From Bacteroides pyogenes (GTDB lineage: Bacteria; Bacteroidota; Bacteroidia; Bacteroidales; Bacteroidaceae): DNA of 64,000 bases. This document shows positions 18,038-28,614 of the stretch, in pieces. Both the position numbers and the translations under genes were made by a program. Position 1 is the first letter of the stretch; each line of letters begins with the position of its first letter. The stretch covers positions 62,001-126,000 of the forward strand of contig NZ_JACIDI010000001.1 in the NCBI RefSeq assembly GCF_014196225.1, written 5' to 3'. The notes under the pieces are model-generated. The model did not search any database. It was not told where the DNA came from and was given only the letters and a program-made list of their open reading frames with translations.

Positions 18038-21000
18038 TTAATTTCTTCCGTGGCAGTTTTTATATTTCTTACCGCTTCCGCATGGACAAGGGTCGTTTCT
18101 TCCTACAGTTTTCTCCGCACGAATCGGTTCGCGTTTTTGTACCTCGCGGGTATCCTGCTGTGCGGCTGCCTGCTGGTGCGGGTCGTTCAGATCCTGTTTT
18201 TGCTCGCGATACTTGCTCATGTCCTGACGTCGTTCGGGAGCAGCTTGTCGTACATCCACACGGCGTGTCTGATCGTCGGCCGGACCTTCTTGCACAGGTA
18301 TTTGTCCACGCATCAGGATGGCGGTAGTCTGGTTGTTGATCTTATCTACCATACTGTCGAATAAAGTGACCGATTCGAGCTTGTAGATCAGCAACGGATC
18401 TTTCTGCTCGTAGCTTGCGTTCTGTACCGAATGTTTCAGCTCATCCAGCTCGCGGAGGTTTTCTTTCCATGCCTCGTCTATAACGTGGAGCAGAATAGAC
18501 TTCTGGAAAGCTTTTACAACTTCTTTCGACTCCGACTCATAAGCTGCTTTCAGGTTGCACGAAATGTTGTACATCCGCTTTCCATCTGTGATGGGAATTA
18601 AGATATTTTCATACATATGCCCCTGATTCTCATGTACTTGCTTGATTACCGGGTTGGCAATCTGCGCCAAACGCTCCGCCTTTCGTTTGAAGTTGCTCAT
18701 GGCAAGACCGAATGCTTTTTCCGCCAATACTTCTTTCTTTTCGTTGCGGAACTCTTCTTCCGTGAAAGGACATTCCATAGCCAGTGTCTGAAGCATTTCC
18801 AGTTGGCATCCCTCGTAATCGTTGTTTTCGATGGAATTGGCGCAACGGTCCCAAATCATATTCACGATATCCATGCCGATGCGTTCGCCCATCAATGCGT
18901 GGCGGCGTTTCGTGTAAACCACCGTGCGTTGCTTGTTCATCACGTCGTCATATTCCAGCAAGCGTTTGCGGATACCGAAGTTGTTTTCCTCCACTTTCTT
19001 TTGAGCGCGCTCGATGGAATTGGATATCATTTTGTGTTCAATCATCTCACCTTCCTGGAAGCCCAGTCGGTCCATGACGCTGGCGATGCGGTCGGAAGAG
19101 AACAGGCGCATCAGGTCGTCTTCGAGCGAGACGAAGAATACGGAAGATCCGGGGTCGCCTTGCCGCCCTGCACGACCGCGCAACTGGCGGTCGACCCGAC
19201 GGGATTCGTGACGCTCTGTGCCGATAATTGCCAAACCGCCGGCAGCTTTCACTTCCGGGCTTAGCTTAATATCGGTACCGCGCCCTGCCATGTTGGTGGC
19301 GATGGTTACTGTTCCGCTCAACCCGGCCTTGGCTACAATGTCTGCCTCTCTCTGGTGCAGTTTTGCGTTCAGCACGTTATGTTCGATTTTGCGCATGGCG
19401 AGCATTTTGCTCAGCATTTCGGAGATCTCGACGGAAGTCGTACCCACCAATACCGGACGGCCTGCCTGAACCAGCTTTTCGATTTCTTCGATTACGGCTT
19501 TGTATTTCTCGCGCTTCGTTTTATAAACGCGGTCGTTCATATCTTTGCGAGCGATGGGGCGGTTTGTCGGTATGACTACAACATCCAGTTTATAGATGTC
19601 CCAGAACTCGCCTGCTTCCGTTTCGGCGGTACCGGTCATACCGGACAGCTTGTGATACATACGGAAATAGTTCTGCAAAGTTATGGTCGCGAATGTCTGT
19701 GTTGCCGCTTCCACTTTAACCCGCTCTTTAGCTTCGATGGCCTGGTGCAATCCGTCGGAATAGCGACGTCCTTCCATGATACGTCCGGTCTGCTCGTCTA
19801 CAATTTTCACCTGTCCGTCGATAACTACATATTCATCGTCTTTTTCGAACATGGTGTAGGCCTTCAGCAATTGGTTGATGGTATGCACCCGCTCCGATTT
19901 GATGGCATAGTTGGTCAGCAGCTCGTCTTTTTTCTGTAGCCTCTCTTCATCGGTAAGATTGGTCACTACTTCCAGTTCCGAGAGTTGCGCCGCAATATCC
20001 GGAAGCACAAACAGAGTGGGGTCTTCCGAATTTCCGGTGATAAGGTCGATACCTTTATCCGTCAGGTCTACACTGTTCAGCTTTTCGTCGATGACGAAGT
20101 ACAAAGGTTCTGTTACTTCGTGCATACGCTTGTTGTTCTGCTCCATGTAGATTTCCTCGGTTTTCAGCATTCCCGCTTTAATGCCTTGTTCGCTCAGGAA
20201 TTTAATTAACGCTTTGTTTTTCGGCAAGCATTTATGGCTGCGATACAGAGCGAGGAATCCTTCCTCCACCTCTTTTTTGTCATCCGAGGCAATCATCCGT
20301 TTGGCTTCGGACAGATATTTGGTTGCCAAAACCTTTTGTGCTTCTACCAAACGTTCCACCAATGGGCGAAGCTCCTCGAACAATTGGTCGTCTCCTTTCG
20401 GTACCGGTCCTGAAATAATCAACGGCGTACGGGCATCGTCGATCAATACCGAGTCCACCTCGTCGACGATGGCATAGTTATGCCGGCGCTGTACCAGGTC
20501 TTTCGGGCTGATAGCCATGTTGTCGCGCAGATAGTCGAAACCGAATTCGTTGTTCGTACCAAATGTAATGTCGGCGAGATAAGCCTGACGGCGGGCGTCT
20601 GAGTTCGGCTGGTGGCGATCGATGCAGTCGACGCTTAAACCGTGGAACATGTAAAGCGGTCCCATCCATTCGGAGTCGCGTTTGGCAAGGTAATCATTCA
20701 CGGTAACTACATGCACTCCATTTCCGGTCAATGCGTTCAGGAATACCGGCAAAGTAGCCACCAGTGTTTTTCCTTCACCTGTTGCCATTTCCGCAATTTT
20801 ACCTTTGTGAAGAACCACCCCGCCGAATAGCTGCACGTCATAGTGTACCATGTTCCACAGCGTGTCGTTTCCTCCTGCCATCCAATGGTTTTGGTAGATG
20901 GCTTTATCGTCTTCGATCCGGACAAAGTCTTTTGTTGCTGCCAATTGGCGGTCGAAATCGGTAGCCGTTACTACGATTTCTTCATTTTCGGCAAAACGCT

Positions 21001-21355
21001 TGGCAGTAGCTTTAACGATAGAGAAAGCTACCGGAAGAATTTCGTCCAACGCCTTTTCGTATTTTCCCAGAATTTCTTTTTCTATTTTATCTATTTGTGC
21101 GAAAACTCCCTCGCGTTCTTCCAGCTCGAGGCTTTCGATACTTTCTTTCAGCTCTTCAACTTTGGCGTTTTCTTCACTTGCCGACTGCCGGATATATTGT
21201 TTCAGTTCTTCCGTTTTGGCACGGAGCGCGTCATTGTCCAATGCTTCAATCTCCGGGTAGGCCGCTTTGATTTTTTCTACCCAGGGCTTGACTTCTTTCA
21301 TGTCTCGCGTAGATTTGTTTCCAAAAATCGAGCTTAAAAATTCATTAAATCCCAT
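18038..21355 (-). CDS. secA: preprotein translocase ATPase SecA
   Basis: A 1105-residue motor ATPase that drives secretory proteins through SecYEG. The start at 21355 ([19 protein letters not shown]) matches the family N-terminus; an in-frame ATG at 21403 lies inside the promoter box and is unlikely. Seen in order: Walker A region [27 protein letters not shown] (Walker B), the peptide cross-linking domain, [13 protein letters not shown] and GRGTDIKL of the second nucleotide domain, helical scaffold/wing domains, and a C-terminal zinc SEC-C motif [17 protein letters not shown]. Bacteroidetes SecA proteins are long because of an insertion and a Gln-rich tail, both visible here. Confidence 0.97.
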   Translation of the reverse strand: MGFNEFLSSIFGNKSTRDMKEVKPWVEKIKAAYPEIEALDNDALRAKTEELKQYIRQSASEENAKVEELKESIESLELEEREGVFAQIDKIEKEILGKYEKALDEILPVAFSIVKATAKRFAENEEIVVTATDFDRQLAATKDFVRIEDDKAIYQNHWMAGGNDTLWNMVHYDVQLFGGVVLHKGKIAEMATGEGKTLVATLPVFLNALTGNGVHVVTVNDYLAKRDSEWMGPLYMFHGLSVDCIDRHQPNSDARRQAYLADITFGTNNEFGFDYLRDNMAISPKDLVQRRHNYAIVDEVDSVLIDDARTPLIISGPVPKGDDQLFEELRPLVERLVEAQKVLATKYLSEAKRMIASDDKKEVEEGFLALYRSHKCLPKNKALIKFLSEQGIKAGMLKTEEIYMEQNNKRMHEVTEPLYFVIDEKLNSVDLTDKGIDLITGNSEDPTLFVLPDIAAQLSELEVVTNLTDEERLQKKDELLTNYAIKSERVHTINQLLKAYTMFEKDDEYVVIDGQVKIVDEQTGRIMEGRRYSDGLHQAIEAKERVKVEAATQTFATITLQNYFRMYHKLSGMTGTAETEAGEFWDIYKLDVVVIPTNRPIARKDMNDRVYKTKREKYKAVIEEIEKLVQAGRPVLVGTTSVEISEMLSKMLAMRKIEHNVLNAKLHQREADIVAKAGLSGTVTIATNMAGRGTDIKLSPEVKAAGGLAIIGTERHESRRVDRQLRGRAGRQGDPGSSVFFVSLEDDLMRLFSSDRIASVMDRLGFQEGEMIEHKMISNSIERAQKKVEENNFGIRKRLLEYDDVMNKQRTVVYTKRRHALMGERIGMDIVNMIWDRCANSIENNDYEGCQLEMLQTLAMECPFTEEEFRNEKKEVLAEKAFGLAMSNFKRKAERLAQIANPVIKQVHENQGHMYENILIPITDGKRMYNISCNLKAAYESESKEVVKAFQKSILLHVIDEAWKENLRELDELKHSVQNASYEQKDPLLIYKLESVTLFDSMVDKINNQTTAILMRGQIPVQEGPADDQTRRVDVRQAAPERRQDMSKYREQKQDLNDPHQQAAAQQDTREVQKREPIRAEKTVGRNDPCPCGSGKKYKNCHGRN

Positions 21356-21400
21356 TTGTATATAGTCTATATTATTATTATCGGTTTTGAATAACTTGCG

Positions 21401-21408
21401 CAAAGTTA
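21401..21408 (-). promoter_or_regulatory. Bacteroides -7 box for secA
   Basis: The minus strand reads TAACTTTG (TAnnTTTG), 45 bp before the secA ATG. Confidence 0.55.
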
Positions 21409-21460
21409 CATTAAAATGCTGATTTATTTATGCTTTGCGCCTGTTTTTATAAGTAATATT

Positions 21461-23035
21461 TTATCGAAGTTCCGTCAGAGGTGTGGCAGTGCAGGCATTA
21501 GGTGCCCGGATACGCATAAAATGCGATAGTGTAGGGGCTATGCGGTCGATGGTTACAGGAGTCTCTATGATGGAAGGCTTTACTCCATATCCCATGAAGA
21601 CCAGCGGGGTGGGGGCATAGGAGTAGCGTACGACCTGACGGTCGTTGGTGTTTTCATCTACAATGCTCCAGCCGGGAAGTACGTCGATGACTAAATCGCC
21701 CGAACGTTTGCGGTGAAATCCGCTGCGTATTTTATAAATTTCGGGAGTCCATGCACCTAAAAGAAGCCTATGGGCGGAATATACCTCATTCACCCCGCTG
21801 AACTGAATCAGGAAAGCCGCGCATTTTTCCTGCACATCCGTCAAGTTCAGCTGCTTTTTTTCAAGTAACTTGTGATTCAGATAAATCTGCCGGTTATGAT
21901 AAGCTTCCACATACTTCCCCTGACCGTAGGTAGCCATCAGATACATGTTCAACAAGGCGGCGCAACGGTTGAGGTGAAATTCTCCACCCGGGATTTTGTA
22001 AGAACCGGAATCGATGGGATCGTTGTCTGTATACCCGGTGGAGGTAACGAAGAACAGTACATTATGCAGTCCGATTTTTTTTTCAATCAGGTCTAATAAC
22101 GTTCCGATGCATCGGTCGAGCCGGACATAAGTGTCTTGAATCTCCAATCCGGCTTCTTGTCCGGCTTTCTGTATATAGTTTCCTGCATAATAGGTAATTG
22201 CGAGCAGGTCTGTTACTTCGTCCGAACCGATGGAGCTTTTTCCCAATACTTCCGCTGCAAGGGCATTTACCTCCTCGTTGACCAAAGGGCTGGCGATGAA
22301 GCGGCGGAATTTGTTCGAACGTTCGTCTTCGAATTTATGTTTGAAAGAGGCCTCTCTGCGGTCGGGCAGATACTTATACATGCTTCGCGGGAAAAGCGGT
22401 TCCCATGCGAGTCCCGATATCCTGAGGTCGATGGCTTTCCGGTCATTATACTGATTGGCCCACCAGGGAAATTCGCCGTAAAAAGTACTTCCGCTCCATT
22501 TCCCCGTATTCGGATTCAGCCAAAAAGCTCCGTTACCGCCATGTCCGGCGGCAAAAATTGCGGCCTCGCAATCCGGAGCGATGGCGTATACCAATCCTTT
22601 TCCCTGCGTAGCCACCTTTAGTTCGTCGGCAATGGTGGAAGTCAGCAATTGGGTCGGCGCGCAAGTCTGATCGGTGTAGTATCCCATAAACCCTTTGTCG
22701 TCGGTGCTGTTGACCACGCGAAGCGTGCTTGCGTCCATCCACCGGTTGGCGATGATGCCGTTTACGGAGGGTGTAGTGCCGGTGTAAATGGCGGCGATGG
22801 CAGAAGCTCGGTCTACGCCACTGAAAGTATATTCCGCATTATAAAATACTCTTCCTTCTTTCCAGAGGCGTTTGAATCCTTTTTCGCCGTAAAGCGACGA
22901 AAACGCTTCTAAGTAATCTGTGCGCAACTGGTCGATTGTAAGTCCGACCACCAGCTTCGGAGCGGCCGGAAGCGATTGTCCCTGAAGCCCCGTGAAAGTT
23001 AGCGCGGTAATAAGAGAAGTAAGTATTCCTTTCAT
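21461..23035 (-). CDS. alkaline-phosphatase-fold protein, probably catalytically dead
   Basis: A 524-residue exported protein (signal peptide to about residue 20) with the PafA/nucleotide pyrophosphatase fold. The core is clear: VVGLTIDQLRTDYLEAF at 29-45, AAIYTGTTPSVNGIIANRW at 81-99, and QDTYVRLDRCIGTLLDLIE at 300-318. Only one metal ligand of PafA survives (Asp35). The nucleophile Thr position is Arg76. The Asp-x3-His pair has become YYAGN (282-286), the Asp-His pair TSTG (331-334), and the final His is missing. A structural or regulatory role is therefore more likely than hydrolysis. Its ATG overlaps the stop of the DUF4105 gene (ATGA), so the two are coupled. Confidence 0.85.
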   Translation of the reverse strand: MKGILTSLITALTFTGLQGQSLPAAPKLVVGLTIDQLRTDYLEAFSSLYGEKGFKRLWKEGRVFYNAEYTFSGVDRASAIAAIYTGTTPSVNGIIANRWMDASTLRVVNSTDDKGFMGYYTDQTCAPTQLLTSTIADELKVATQGKGLVYAIAPDCEAAIFAAGHGGNGAFWLNPNTGKWSGSTFYGEFPWWANQYNDRKAIDLRISGLAWEPLFPRSMYKYLPDRREASFKHKFEDERSNKFRRFIASPLVNEEVNALAAEVLGKSSIGSDEVTDLLAITYYAGNYIQKAGQEAGLEIQDTYVRLDRCIGTLLDLIEKKIGLHNVLFFVTSTGYTDNDPIDSGSYKIPGGEFHLNRCAALLNMYLMATYGQGKYVEAYHNRQIYLNHKLLEKKQLNLTDVQEKCAAFLIQFSGVNEVYSAHRLLLGAWTPEIYKIRSGFHRKRSGDLVIDVLPGWSIVDENTNDRQVVRYSYAPTPLVFMGYGVKPSIIETPVTIDRIAPTLSHFMRIRAPNACTATPLTELR

Positions 23036-24222
23036 TCTTTTTTTGTATAAGTCAAGATCATGTTGCTTGCCGAACGTATCAACAAACTGAGTGCCAAAGG
23101 TACAACGGCGAAGTCAATATTTTGAGGTATTAAGGGGAAAAGGATTATAAAAAACATTAAAACGAGAAAGTTGAGGGTGTGATATGCGCATTTTTTTCTT
23201 TTCCGCACACAATATATAATATAAGGAAGCAATAATAAATGCAGAGGATGGAATGCTATCAATAGAAAATTCGGGTTGAGGGCGGGATGTTGCGAGAAAA
23301 TAGCCAAGAACGCAAGGATACATCCGGCAATTCCGGCAGCTCCGAATAGCAAGAGGTCGATTCCCCAAAGCCCTTTCCCTTTGCGTATTCCGTAAATGGT
23401 GAAAGCGACAGCGAGAATAAATAAAAGTAGGGAACTTTGGAAAGGAGTAGGGAACCAAACTTCGGCATCCGTTGACGTTTTCGCTTGAATGATCTCTTTC
23501 GTTGAAGTGACCAACGGGCGTCGCTTAATTTCGTTTCCTACGTGAGCTCCGGCAAAAGCGTTCATCAAATAATACGGAGCAAACATCATTTGGCGGCGAT
23601 TGATAGGACGGTCGGCTGCGCTGCCTAAGCAAAAGTCCATACCGAATCGTGCCCATGGATGGTCTTTGCAAAATTCGTGAATGATTTTCCGGTAAGTGCG
23701 TGATCCGTCTTTCGGATACGAGGGGTAAAGAATTCCGTCCATCACACACTCCTCTATTCTATCCCGAGGGCGTGTACAGCAATTGTCGTAAAAATAGTTG
23801 TATCTGTAAACCCTATTTTCGGGCAGATAATTTCTTTCCAATAGGAAAAGAAGACGCTCTTTTTCTTTTGGCGTCAAATTAAGCTCCTGTTGCCATACGC
23901 TTCTGCCATAATAAGCATACTCCCCAACGAAAAAATCGAATTCGGTCACTCCCAGTTGATAGTCGGTTTCGCCGAGAGCGAAGCGGAAAATGAAATTGGG
24001 CGCATTGAAGCTGAATAAACCGTAGTTGAATACCACATCTATATTCCGCGACAGATTCTGATAGCGTATGGCGGTGTGCCCGAACAGGGTGTAGATTTCT
24101 TCTCCCGGCGAACAAGTGAGCAGGCTGATATGGACAGAATCGCTTTGGCTTGCTGAGGCTTTTTCCGCAGGAAAGTATAGTATGAGCAACGCAAGTAGCA
24201 AACAGAGTATGTATCGTTTCAT
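23032..24222 (-). CDS. DUF4105 membrane protein
   Basis: A 396-residue protein. The start at 24222 gives a good signal peptide (MKRYILCLLLALLILYF); the upstream ATG at 24252 overlaps the promoter box. The N-terminal half is the DUF4105 domain, with LLTCSPGEEIYTLFGHTAIR and YNYFYDNCCTRPRDRIE (conserved His, Cys pair and Arg). Several hydrophobic helices follow (about 260-390). Predicted topology is a large periplasmic domain with a C-terminal membrane part. Function is unknown; it is translationally coupled to the phosphatase-fold gene that follows. Confidence 0.88.
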   Translation of the reverse strand: MKRYILCLLLALLILYFPAEKASASQSDSVHISLLTCSPGEEIYTLFGHTAIRYQNLSRNIDVVFNYGLFSFNAPNFIFRFALGETDYQLGVTEFDFFVGEYAYYGRSVWQQELNLTPKEKERLLFLLERNYLPENRVYRYNYFYDNCCTRPRDRIEECVMDGILYPSYPKDGSRTYRKIIHEFCKDHPWARFGMDFCLGSAADRPINRRQMMFAPYYLMNAFAGAHVGNEIKRRPLVTSTKEIIQAKTSTDAEVWFPTPFQSSLLLFILAVAFTIYGIRKGKGLWGIDLLLFGAAGIAGCILAFLAIFSQHPALNPNFLLIAFHPLHLLLLPYIIYCVRKRKKCAYHTLNFLVLMFFIILFPLIPQNIDFAVVPLALSLLIRSASNMILTYTKKE

Positions 24223-24249
24223 CGGATGTACTTTTATATAGTTTGTCGG

Positions 24250-24257
24250 CAAAGATA
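24250..24257 (-). promoter_or_regulatory. Bacteroides -7 box for the DUF4105 operon
   Basis: The minus strand reads TATCTTTG, 28 bp before the DUF4105 ATG. Confidence 0.55.
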
Positions 24258-24540
24258 AGAAGATATCTTGTTTTTTGGGATATTTGTACGTTGGAAATAC
24301 TTCTTAAAATATTCCTGATTTCTCAAGGAAACAATAGAAAGGTTGTTCTCATTCCTTTTTTTATCCTAATTGATATTTGCTGATAGATATTCCGGCTATC
24401 TGGTTATAGTGGCTGTGGATAATATCGGACATGTTGTGTAGGAAGGTTTGGCTATCCGGGAATGGATGGTTGGCGTATTGTGGAAGATATGTCATATTGA
24501 AAAAAGATATGTTCATGCTTCTTCTTTTCCTTTTTTAGTT
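24258..24540. other. 283-bp divergent spacer
   Basis: AT-rich DNA between the DUF4105 and coaX promoters. I see no gene or clear hairpin in it. Confidence 0.4.
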
Positions 24541-24548
24541 TACCTTTG
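24541..24548 (+). promoter_or_regulatory. Bacteroides -7 box for coaX
   Basis: TACCTTTG, an exact TAnnTTTG match, only 14 bp before the coaX ATG, implying a very short leader. A T-rich stretch replaces a clear -33 box. Confidence 0.55.
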
Positions 24549-24562
24549 TAGCCTTAAAAGTA

Positions 24563-25300
24563 ATGATTTTGAATCTGGTTATCGATATAGGAAATACAAC
24601 GGTAAAAGTGGCTTTGTTCGACAGGGACGGCATGGTTGAAACGTTGGTCGAGTCTAATTGCTCATTAGACTTTCTGAAGCCGTTCTGTGCGAAATATTCC
24701 GTGAAGCGGGGCATTATAGCTACTGTCGTCGATTTGGACGAGACTTTACGGGCACAGCTTGCTTCCCTGCCGTTTCCTTTGTTGTGGCTCGATAATAAAA
24801 CCCCTTTGCCCGTAATCAATCTTTACGAAACGCCCGAGACGCTTGGTTACGATCGGATAGCTGCCGTAGTGGGTGCAAACGGTGAATACCCCGATAATGA
24901 CTTGCTGGTAATTGATGCAGGTACTTGCATTACTTACGAATTTATAGACGCCCAGGGAAGATATCACGGCGGAAATATTTCACCCGGTATGCAGATGCGT
25001 TTTAAAGCCCTTCATCAGTTTACGGGACGTCTCCCGCTGGTGGTGCCCGAAGGGCGGAAACCCGCTATGGGAAACGATACCGAGACGGCCATTCGTGCAG
25101 GCGTACTGAAAGGAATGGAGTATGAAATTGCAGGTTATATTGCTGCCATGAAGTATAAATATCCTGAACTTTTGGTTTTTTTAACGGGTGGAGATGAATT
25201 TTCTTTTGATACAAGCGTAAAAAGTATCATCTTTGCAGATAGATTTTTAGTGTTGAAAGGATTAAATAGAATTTTAAACTATAATAATGACAGGATTTAA
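24563..25300 (+). CDS. coaX: type III pantothenate kinase
   Basis: A 245-residue ASKHA-fold kinase that phosphorylates pantothenate, the first step of coenzyme A synthesis. Motifs are [19 protein letters not shown] (phosphate 1), [11 protein letters not shown] and [15 protein letters not shown] (substrate and phosphate 2), and [15 protein letters not shown]. Its length is typical. It opens the plus-strand run and overlaps the next gene by 14 bp. Confidence 0.96.
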   Translation: MILNLVIDIGNTTVKVALFDRDGMVETLVESNCSLDFLKPFCAKYSVKRGIIATVVDLDETLRAQLASLPFPLLWLDNKTPLPVINLYETPETLGYDRIAAVVGANGEYPDNDLLVIDAGTCITYEFIDAQGRYHGGNISPGMQMRFKALHQFTGRLPLVVPEGRKPAMGNDTETAIRAGVLKGMEYEIAGYIAAMKYKYPELLVFLTGGDEFSFDTSVKSIIFADRFLVLKGLNRILNYNNDRI

Positions 25301-26582
25301 ACAGACCCTATGTACGCTTCTGTTCACAATGGTTACCGGAGTGGTGGTCGCTCAAAATAATACAAATTCCCCCTACACACGATATGGCTACGGCGACCTG
25401 TCCGATCAAAGCTTTGGAAACAGCAAAGCTATGGGGGGGATTGCTTTCGGACTTCGTGACGGAGCGCAGATAAATCCGCTGAATCCTGCCTCGTATACGG
25501 CCATTGATTCGCTGACGTGCTTGTTTGAAGGAGGTGTTAGTCTACAGAATATGAACATCAGTTATAACGGTGTAAAGTTGAATGCCAAGAATTCGAGTTT
25601 CGATTATCTGGCTATGCAGTTCCGCCTGCGCCCTTGGCTAGCAATGAGTATCGGGCTGTTGCCGTTTTCTAATGTGGGATATGATGTATCTGACACCCGG
25701 ACGACGAAGGATGGATTGACCTACGCCCGTAATTTTACAGGAAACGGCAGTTTATACCAGATGTATGGCGGCTTGGGGGTGAAAATAAAAAAGAACTTAT
25801 CGTTAGGGGTGAACGCTTCTTATTTCTGGGGAGACATAGACCGCTTGCAGACAATGTTTTATCCGGGAATGTCATCGAATGTTTACTCCTATAGAAAGAA
25901 AACCGGTTTGTCTGTTTCGGACTATAAGCTGGATTTTGGGTTGCAGTATACGATGGCTTTGGGCAAAGACCGTTCGATGACGGTAGGAGCTGTATACTCT
26001 CCGAAACACGAGTTGAATGGCGATCAAAAGATCGTGACTACGCTTTCGACAGAGTCCGAAGTAGGAACCGTTACCGATAAAAGTGCAGGCATAACTATGG
26101 AATTGCCCAATTTTTTCGGAGCAGGTGTAACTTATAAATATAATGGGCATTTTATTGTCGGAATTGATTACAGCCTGCAGCAGTGGTCGAAAGTTAAAAA
26201 CAAAATAACGACTGACGATGCAGCCTTACGCAAAGATTTTGAGGCAACGTACGATCTTTGTGATCGTTCCAAAATATCGTTGGGAGGAGAATATATTCCC
26301 GATCCGTCCGGACGTTCTTATTTCGGGCATATAAAATATCGTTTAGGAGCGTATTACACCACTCCTTATTATAAAGTCGACGGTAAAAAAGCGACTCAGG
26401 AATATGGGGTTACTGCCGGATTAGGACTACCTGTTCCACGCTCACGCTCTATCCTGAGCATCGGCGCTCAGTTCGTGCATATAAAAGCGAAAGAGTCGAA
26501 TCTGCTTAGTGAGAATATTTTTCGCATAAGTGTCGGATTGACGTTCAACGAACGCTGGTTCTTTAAACGTAGAGTGGAGTAA
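25287..26582 (+). CDS. outer-membrane beta-barrel protein (FadL/OmpP1-like)
   Basis: A 431-residue protein with signal peptide ending around VVVAQ. The body has alternating short amphipathic strands with Gly/aromatic turns, for example [27 protein letters not shown] and [20 protein letters not shown], and ends in a strand of the type [15 protein letters not shown]. The N-terminal pattern of a small-residue-rich segment followed by [19 protein letters not shown] is like FadL-family transporters. Overlap with coaX suggests co-transcription. Substrate unknown. Confidence 0.78.
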   Translation: MTGFKQTLCTLLFTMVTGVVVAQNNTNSPYTRYGYGDLSDQSFGNSKAMGGIAFGLRDGAQINPLNPASYTAIDSLTCLFEGGVSLQNMNISYNGVKLNAKNSSFDYLAMQFRLRPWLAMSIGLLPFSNVGYDVSDTRTTKDGLTYARNFTGNGSLYQMYGGLGVKIKKNLSLGVNASYFWGDIDRLQTMFYPGMSSNVYSYRKKTGLSVSDYKLDFGLQYTMALGKDRSMTVGAVYSPKHELNGDQKIVTTLSTESEVGTVTDKSAGITMELPNFFGAGVTYKYNGHFIVGIDYSLQQWSKVKNKITTDDAALRKDFEATYDLCDRSKISLGGEYIPDPSGRSYFGHIKYRLGAYYTTPYYKVDGKKATQEYGVTAGLGLPVPRSRSILSIGAQFVHIKAKESNLLSENIFRISVGLTFNERWFFKRRVE

Positions 26583-26646
26583 CTTGTTTGGAATTTGAGT
26601 TGAGAGAAGTAGACGATATAGTAATAATAACTAAAATTTAGATACA

Positions 26647-27975
26647 ATGAAAATTAAAACGCTTGTGGCTATACTGTTTCTGGCGGCAGGAACAACGACT
26701 GTGGCGGCACAGAATGATACGACTAACTGTAATTCGAACAGCAGTATCTCTCATGAGGCTGTACGCTCAGGAAGTTTTAAAGATGCATATCTTCCTTGGA
26801 AAGCAGTGTTGGAGAATTGTCCCACACTCCGTTTCTATACTTTTACCGATGGATATAAAATTTTGAAAGGATTGTTAGGACAAATTAGTGATAAGAATTC
26901 GCCTGAGTATAAGAAGTATTTCGATGAACTTATGAATACGCATGATTTGCGTATGAAGTATACCCCTGATTTTCTTGCAAAAGGCGTTAAAGTATCTTCA
27001 GTAGACGAAGCGTTGGGTATTAAAGCGGTAGATTATATCGCTCTGGCCCCGTCGATAGATGTTAATCTGGCATATAAATGGTTGAGTGAATCGGTGAACG
27101 CAGTGAAAGGTGAATCGGCAGGCGCCACTCTCTTTTACTTCTTGCAGATGTCTCTTGATAAACTGAAAACAGACGCTAATCATAAAGAGCAATTTATTCA
27201 GGATTATCTGGCTGCTTCAGAATACGTAGACGCAGCTTTGGCTTCTACCGAAAAAGAGAATGTGAAGAAGTCCTTGCAAGGTATCAAAGATAACTTGGTT
27301 GCTTTGTTTATCAATAGCGGAACAGCCGATTGCGAGTCTTTGCAAGCTATCTACGCTCCGAAAGTAGAAGCGAATCAAAAAGACTTGGCTTATCTGAAGA
27401 AGGTAATCGATATCATGAAAATGATGAAATGTACCGATAGCGAGGCTTATTTACAAGCATCTTACTATGTCTATAAGATGGATCCTACTCCCGATGCCGC
27501 TACCGGATGCGCTTATCAGGCTTTCAAGAAAGGCGATATTGATGCTGCGGTAAAATTCTTTGATGAAGCAATCAATTTGGAGACTAACAATGCTGCCAAA
27601 GCCGAAAAGGCCTATGCAACCGCAGCTGTTTTAGCTTCTGCAAAGAAATTGTCTCAAGCAAGATCATATTGTCAGAAAGCAATTAGCTACAATGGAAACT
27701 ATGGAGCTCCTTATATTTTGATAGCCAATTTGTATGCAACCAGCCCTAACTGGAGCGATGAGTCCGCATTGAATAAATGTACTTATTTTGTGGTGATCGA
27801 TAAGCTGCAACAAGCCAAGTCGGTTGATCCGAGTGTGGCCGAAGAGGCAAACAGACTGATCGGCAGATATTCTGCTCATACTCCCCAGGCGAAAGATCTC
27901 TTTATGTTGGGATATAAGCAAGGCGACCGTATTACAATTGGCGGATGGATTGGAGAGACTACAACGATTAGATAA
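26647..27975 (+). CDS. exported tetratricopeptide-repeat protein
   Basis: A 442-residue protein with signal peptide (MKIKTLVAILFLAAGTTTVAAQ). The mature part is helical, with TPR-like repeats in the C-terminal half (AYQAFKKGDIDAAVKFFDEAINLETNNAAKAEKAYATAAVLASAKKL). An N-terminal motif SGSFKDAYLPWKAVLENCP is typical of a conserved Bacteroidetes periplasmic family. It lies just before lptC (stop at 27975, next ATG at 27980). It is probably a scaffold in the envelope; exact role unknown. Confidence 0.8.
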   Translation: MKIKTLVAILFLAAGTTTVAAQNDTTNCNSNSSISHEAVRSGSFKDAYLPWKAVLENCPTLRFYTFTDGYKILKGLLGQISDKNSPEYKKYFDELMNTHDLRMKYTPDFLAKGVKVSSVDEALGIKAVDYIALAPSIDVNLAYKWLSESVNAVKGESAGATLFYFLQMSLDKLKTDANHKEQFIQDYLAASEYVDAALASTEKENVKKSLQGIKDNLVALFINSGTADCESLQAIYAPKVEANQKDLAYLKKVIDIMKMMKCTDSEAYLQASYYVYKMDPTPDAATGCAYQAFKKGDIDAAVKFFDEAINLETNNAAKAEKAYATAAVLASAKKLSQARSYCQKAISYNGNYGAPYILIANLYATSPNWSDESALNKCTYFVVIDKLQQAKSVDPSVAEEANRLIGRYSAHTPQAKDLFMLGYKQGDRITIGGWIGETTTIR

Positions 27976-27979
27976 CTTT

Positions 27980-28612
27980 ATGTTGCGAAAACGAAGTATC
28001 CGTTTATTGCATAGGAGCAAGAGCATAACAATTGTCTTCGGGGGAATTGTTATGCTTCTTTTATTTTCTTCCTGCAATGACAAGAAAAAGTCTTTAGGGG
28101 CTGCCATTACCGAGCGTGATTCTCTATCGGTACTGAATACAGTTGGGATGACAAGTCTTATTTCGGACTCAGGGGTGACACGCTATCGCATAAAAACGGA
28201 AGAGTGGTTGGTGTATGACAGGAAGCGTCCTTCTTATTGGGCATTCGAAAAAGGAGTGTATTTGGAGCAATTCGATTCTTTGCTTCATGTGGAGGCCAGC
28301 ATCAAAGCTGATACGGCTTATTACTATGATCGGGAAAAGTTATGGAAATTGATGGGACGTGTAGATATACAGAATCGTAAAGGTGAGCGTTTTAATACAG
28401 AACTGCTGTATTGGAATCAAACCGATCGGAAAGTATATTCGGACAAGTTCATACGCATTCAGCAGCCCGACCGGATTATTACCGGTTATGGGTTTGACTC
28501 CAACGAGCAAATGACTGTTTATGTAATCCACAATATAGGAGGAGTCTTTGACGTAGACGAAACAGCTCCTAACGCTCAGCTGGATTCATTGCAAAAAGAC
28601 TCTGTGAAATAA
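27980..28612 (+). CDS. lptC: LPS export protein LptC
   Basis: A 210-residue protein with one N-terminal membrane or lipoprotein segment (ITIVFGGIVMLLLFSSC). The periplasmic beta-jellyroll domain contains YRIKTEEWLVYDRKRPSYWAFEKGVYLEQFD and GFDSNEQMTVYVIHNIGG, characteristic of the Bacteroidetes LptC family. LptC passes lipopolysaccharide from LptBFG to the periplasmic bridge. The ATG at 27980 was chosen; an upstream ATG at 27938 would overlap the previous gene by 38 bp. Only 2 bp separate it from the next gene. Confidence 0.88.
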   Translation: MLRKRSIRLLHRSKSITIVFGGIVMLLLFSSCNDKKKSLGAAITERDSLSVLNTVGMTSLISDSGVTRYRIKTEEWLVYDRKRPSYWAFEKGVYLEQFDSLLHVEASIKADTAYYYDREKLWKLMGRVDIQNRKGERFNTELLYWNQTDRKVYSDKFIRIQQPDRIITGYGFDSNEQMTVYVIHNIGGVFDVDETAPNAQLDSLQKDSVK

Positions 28613-28614
28613 CT

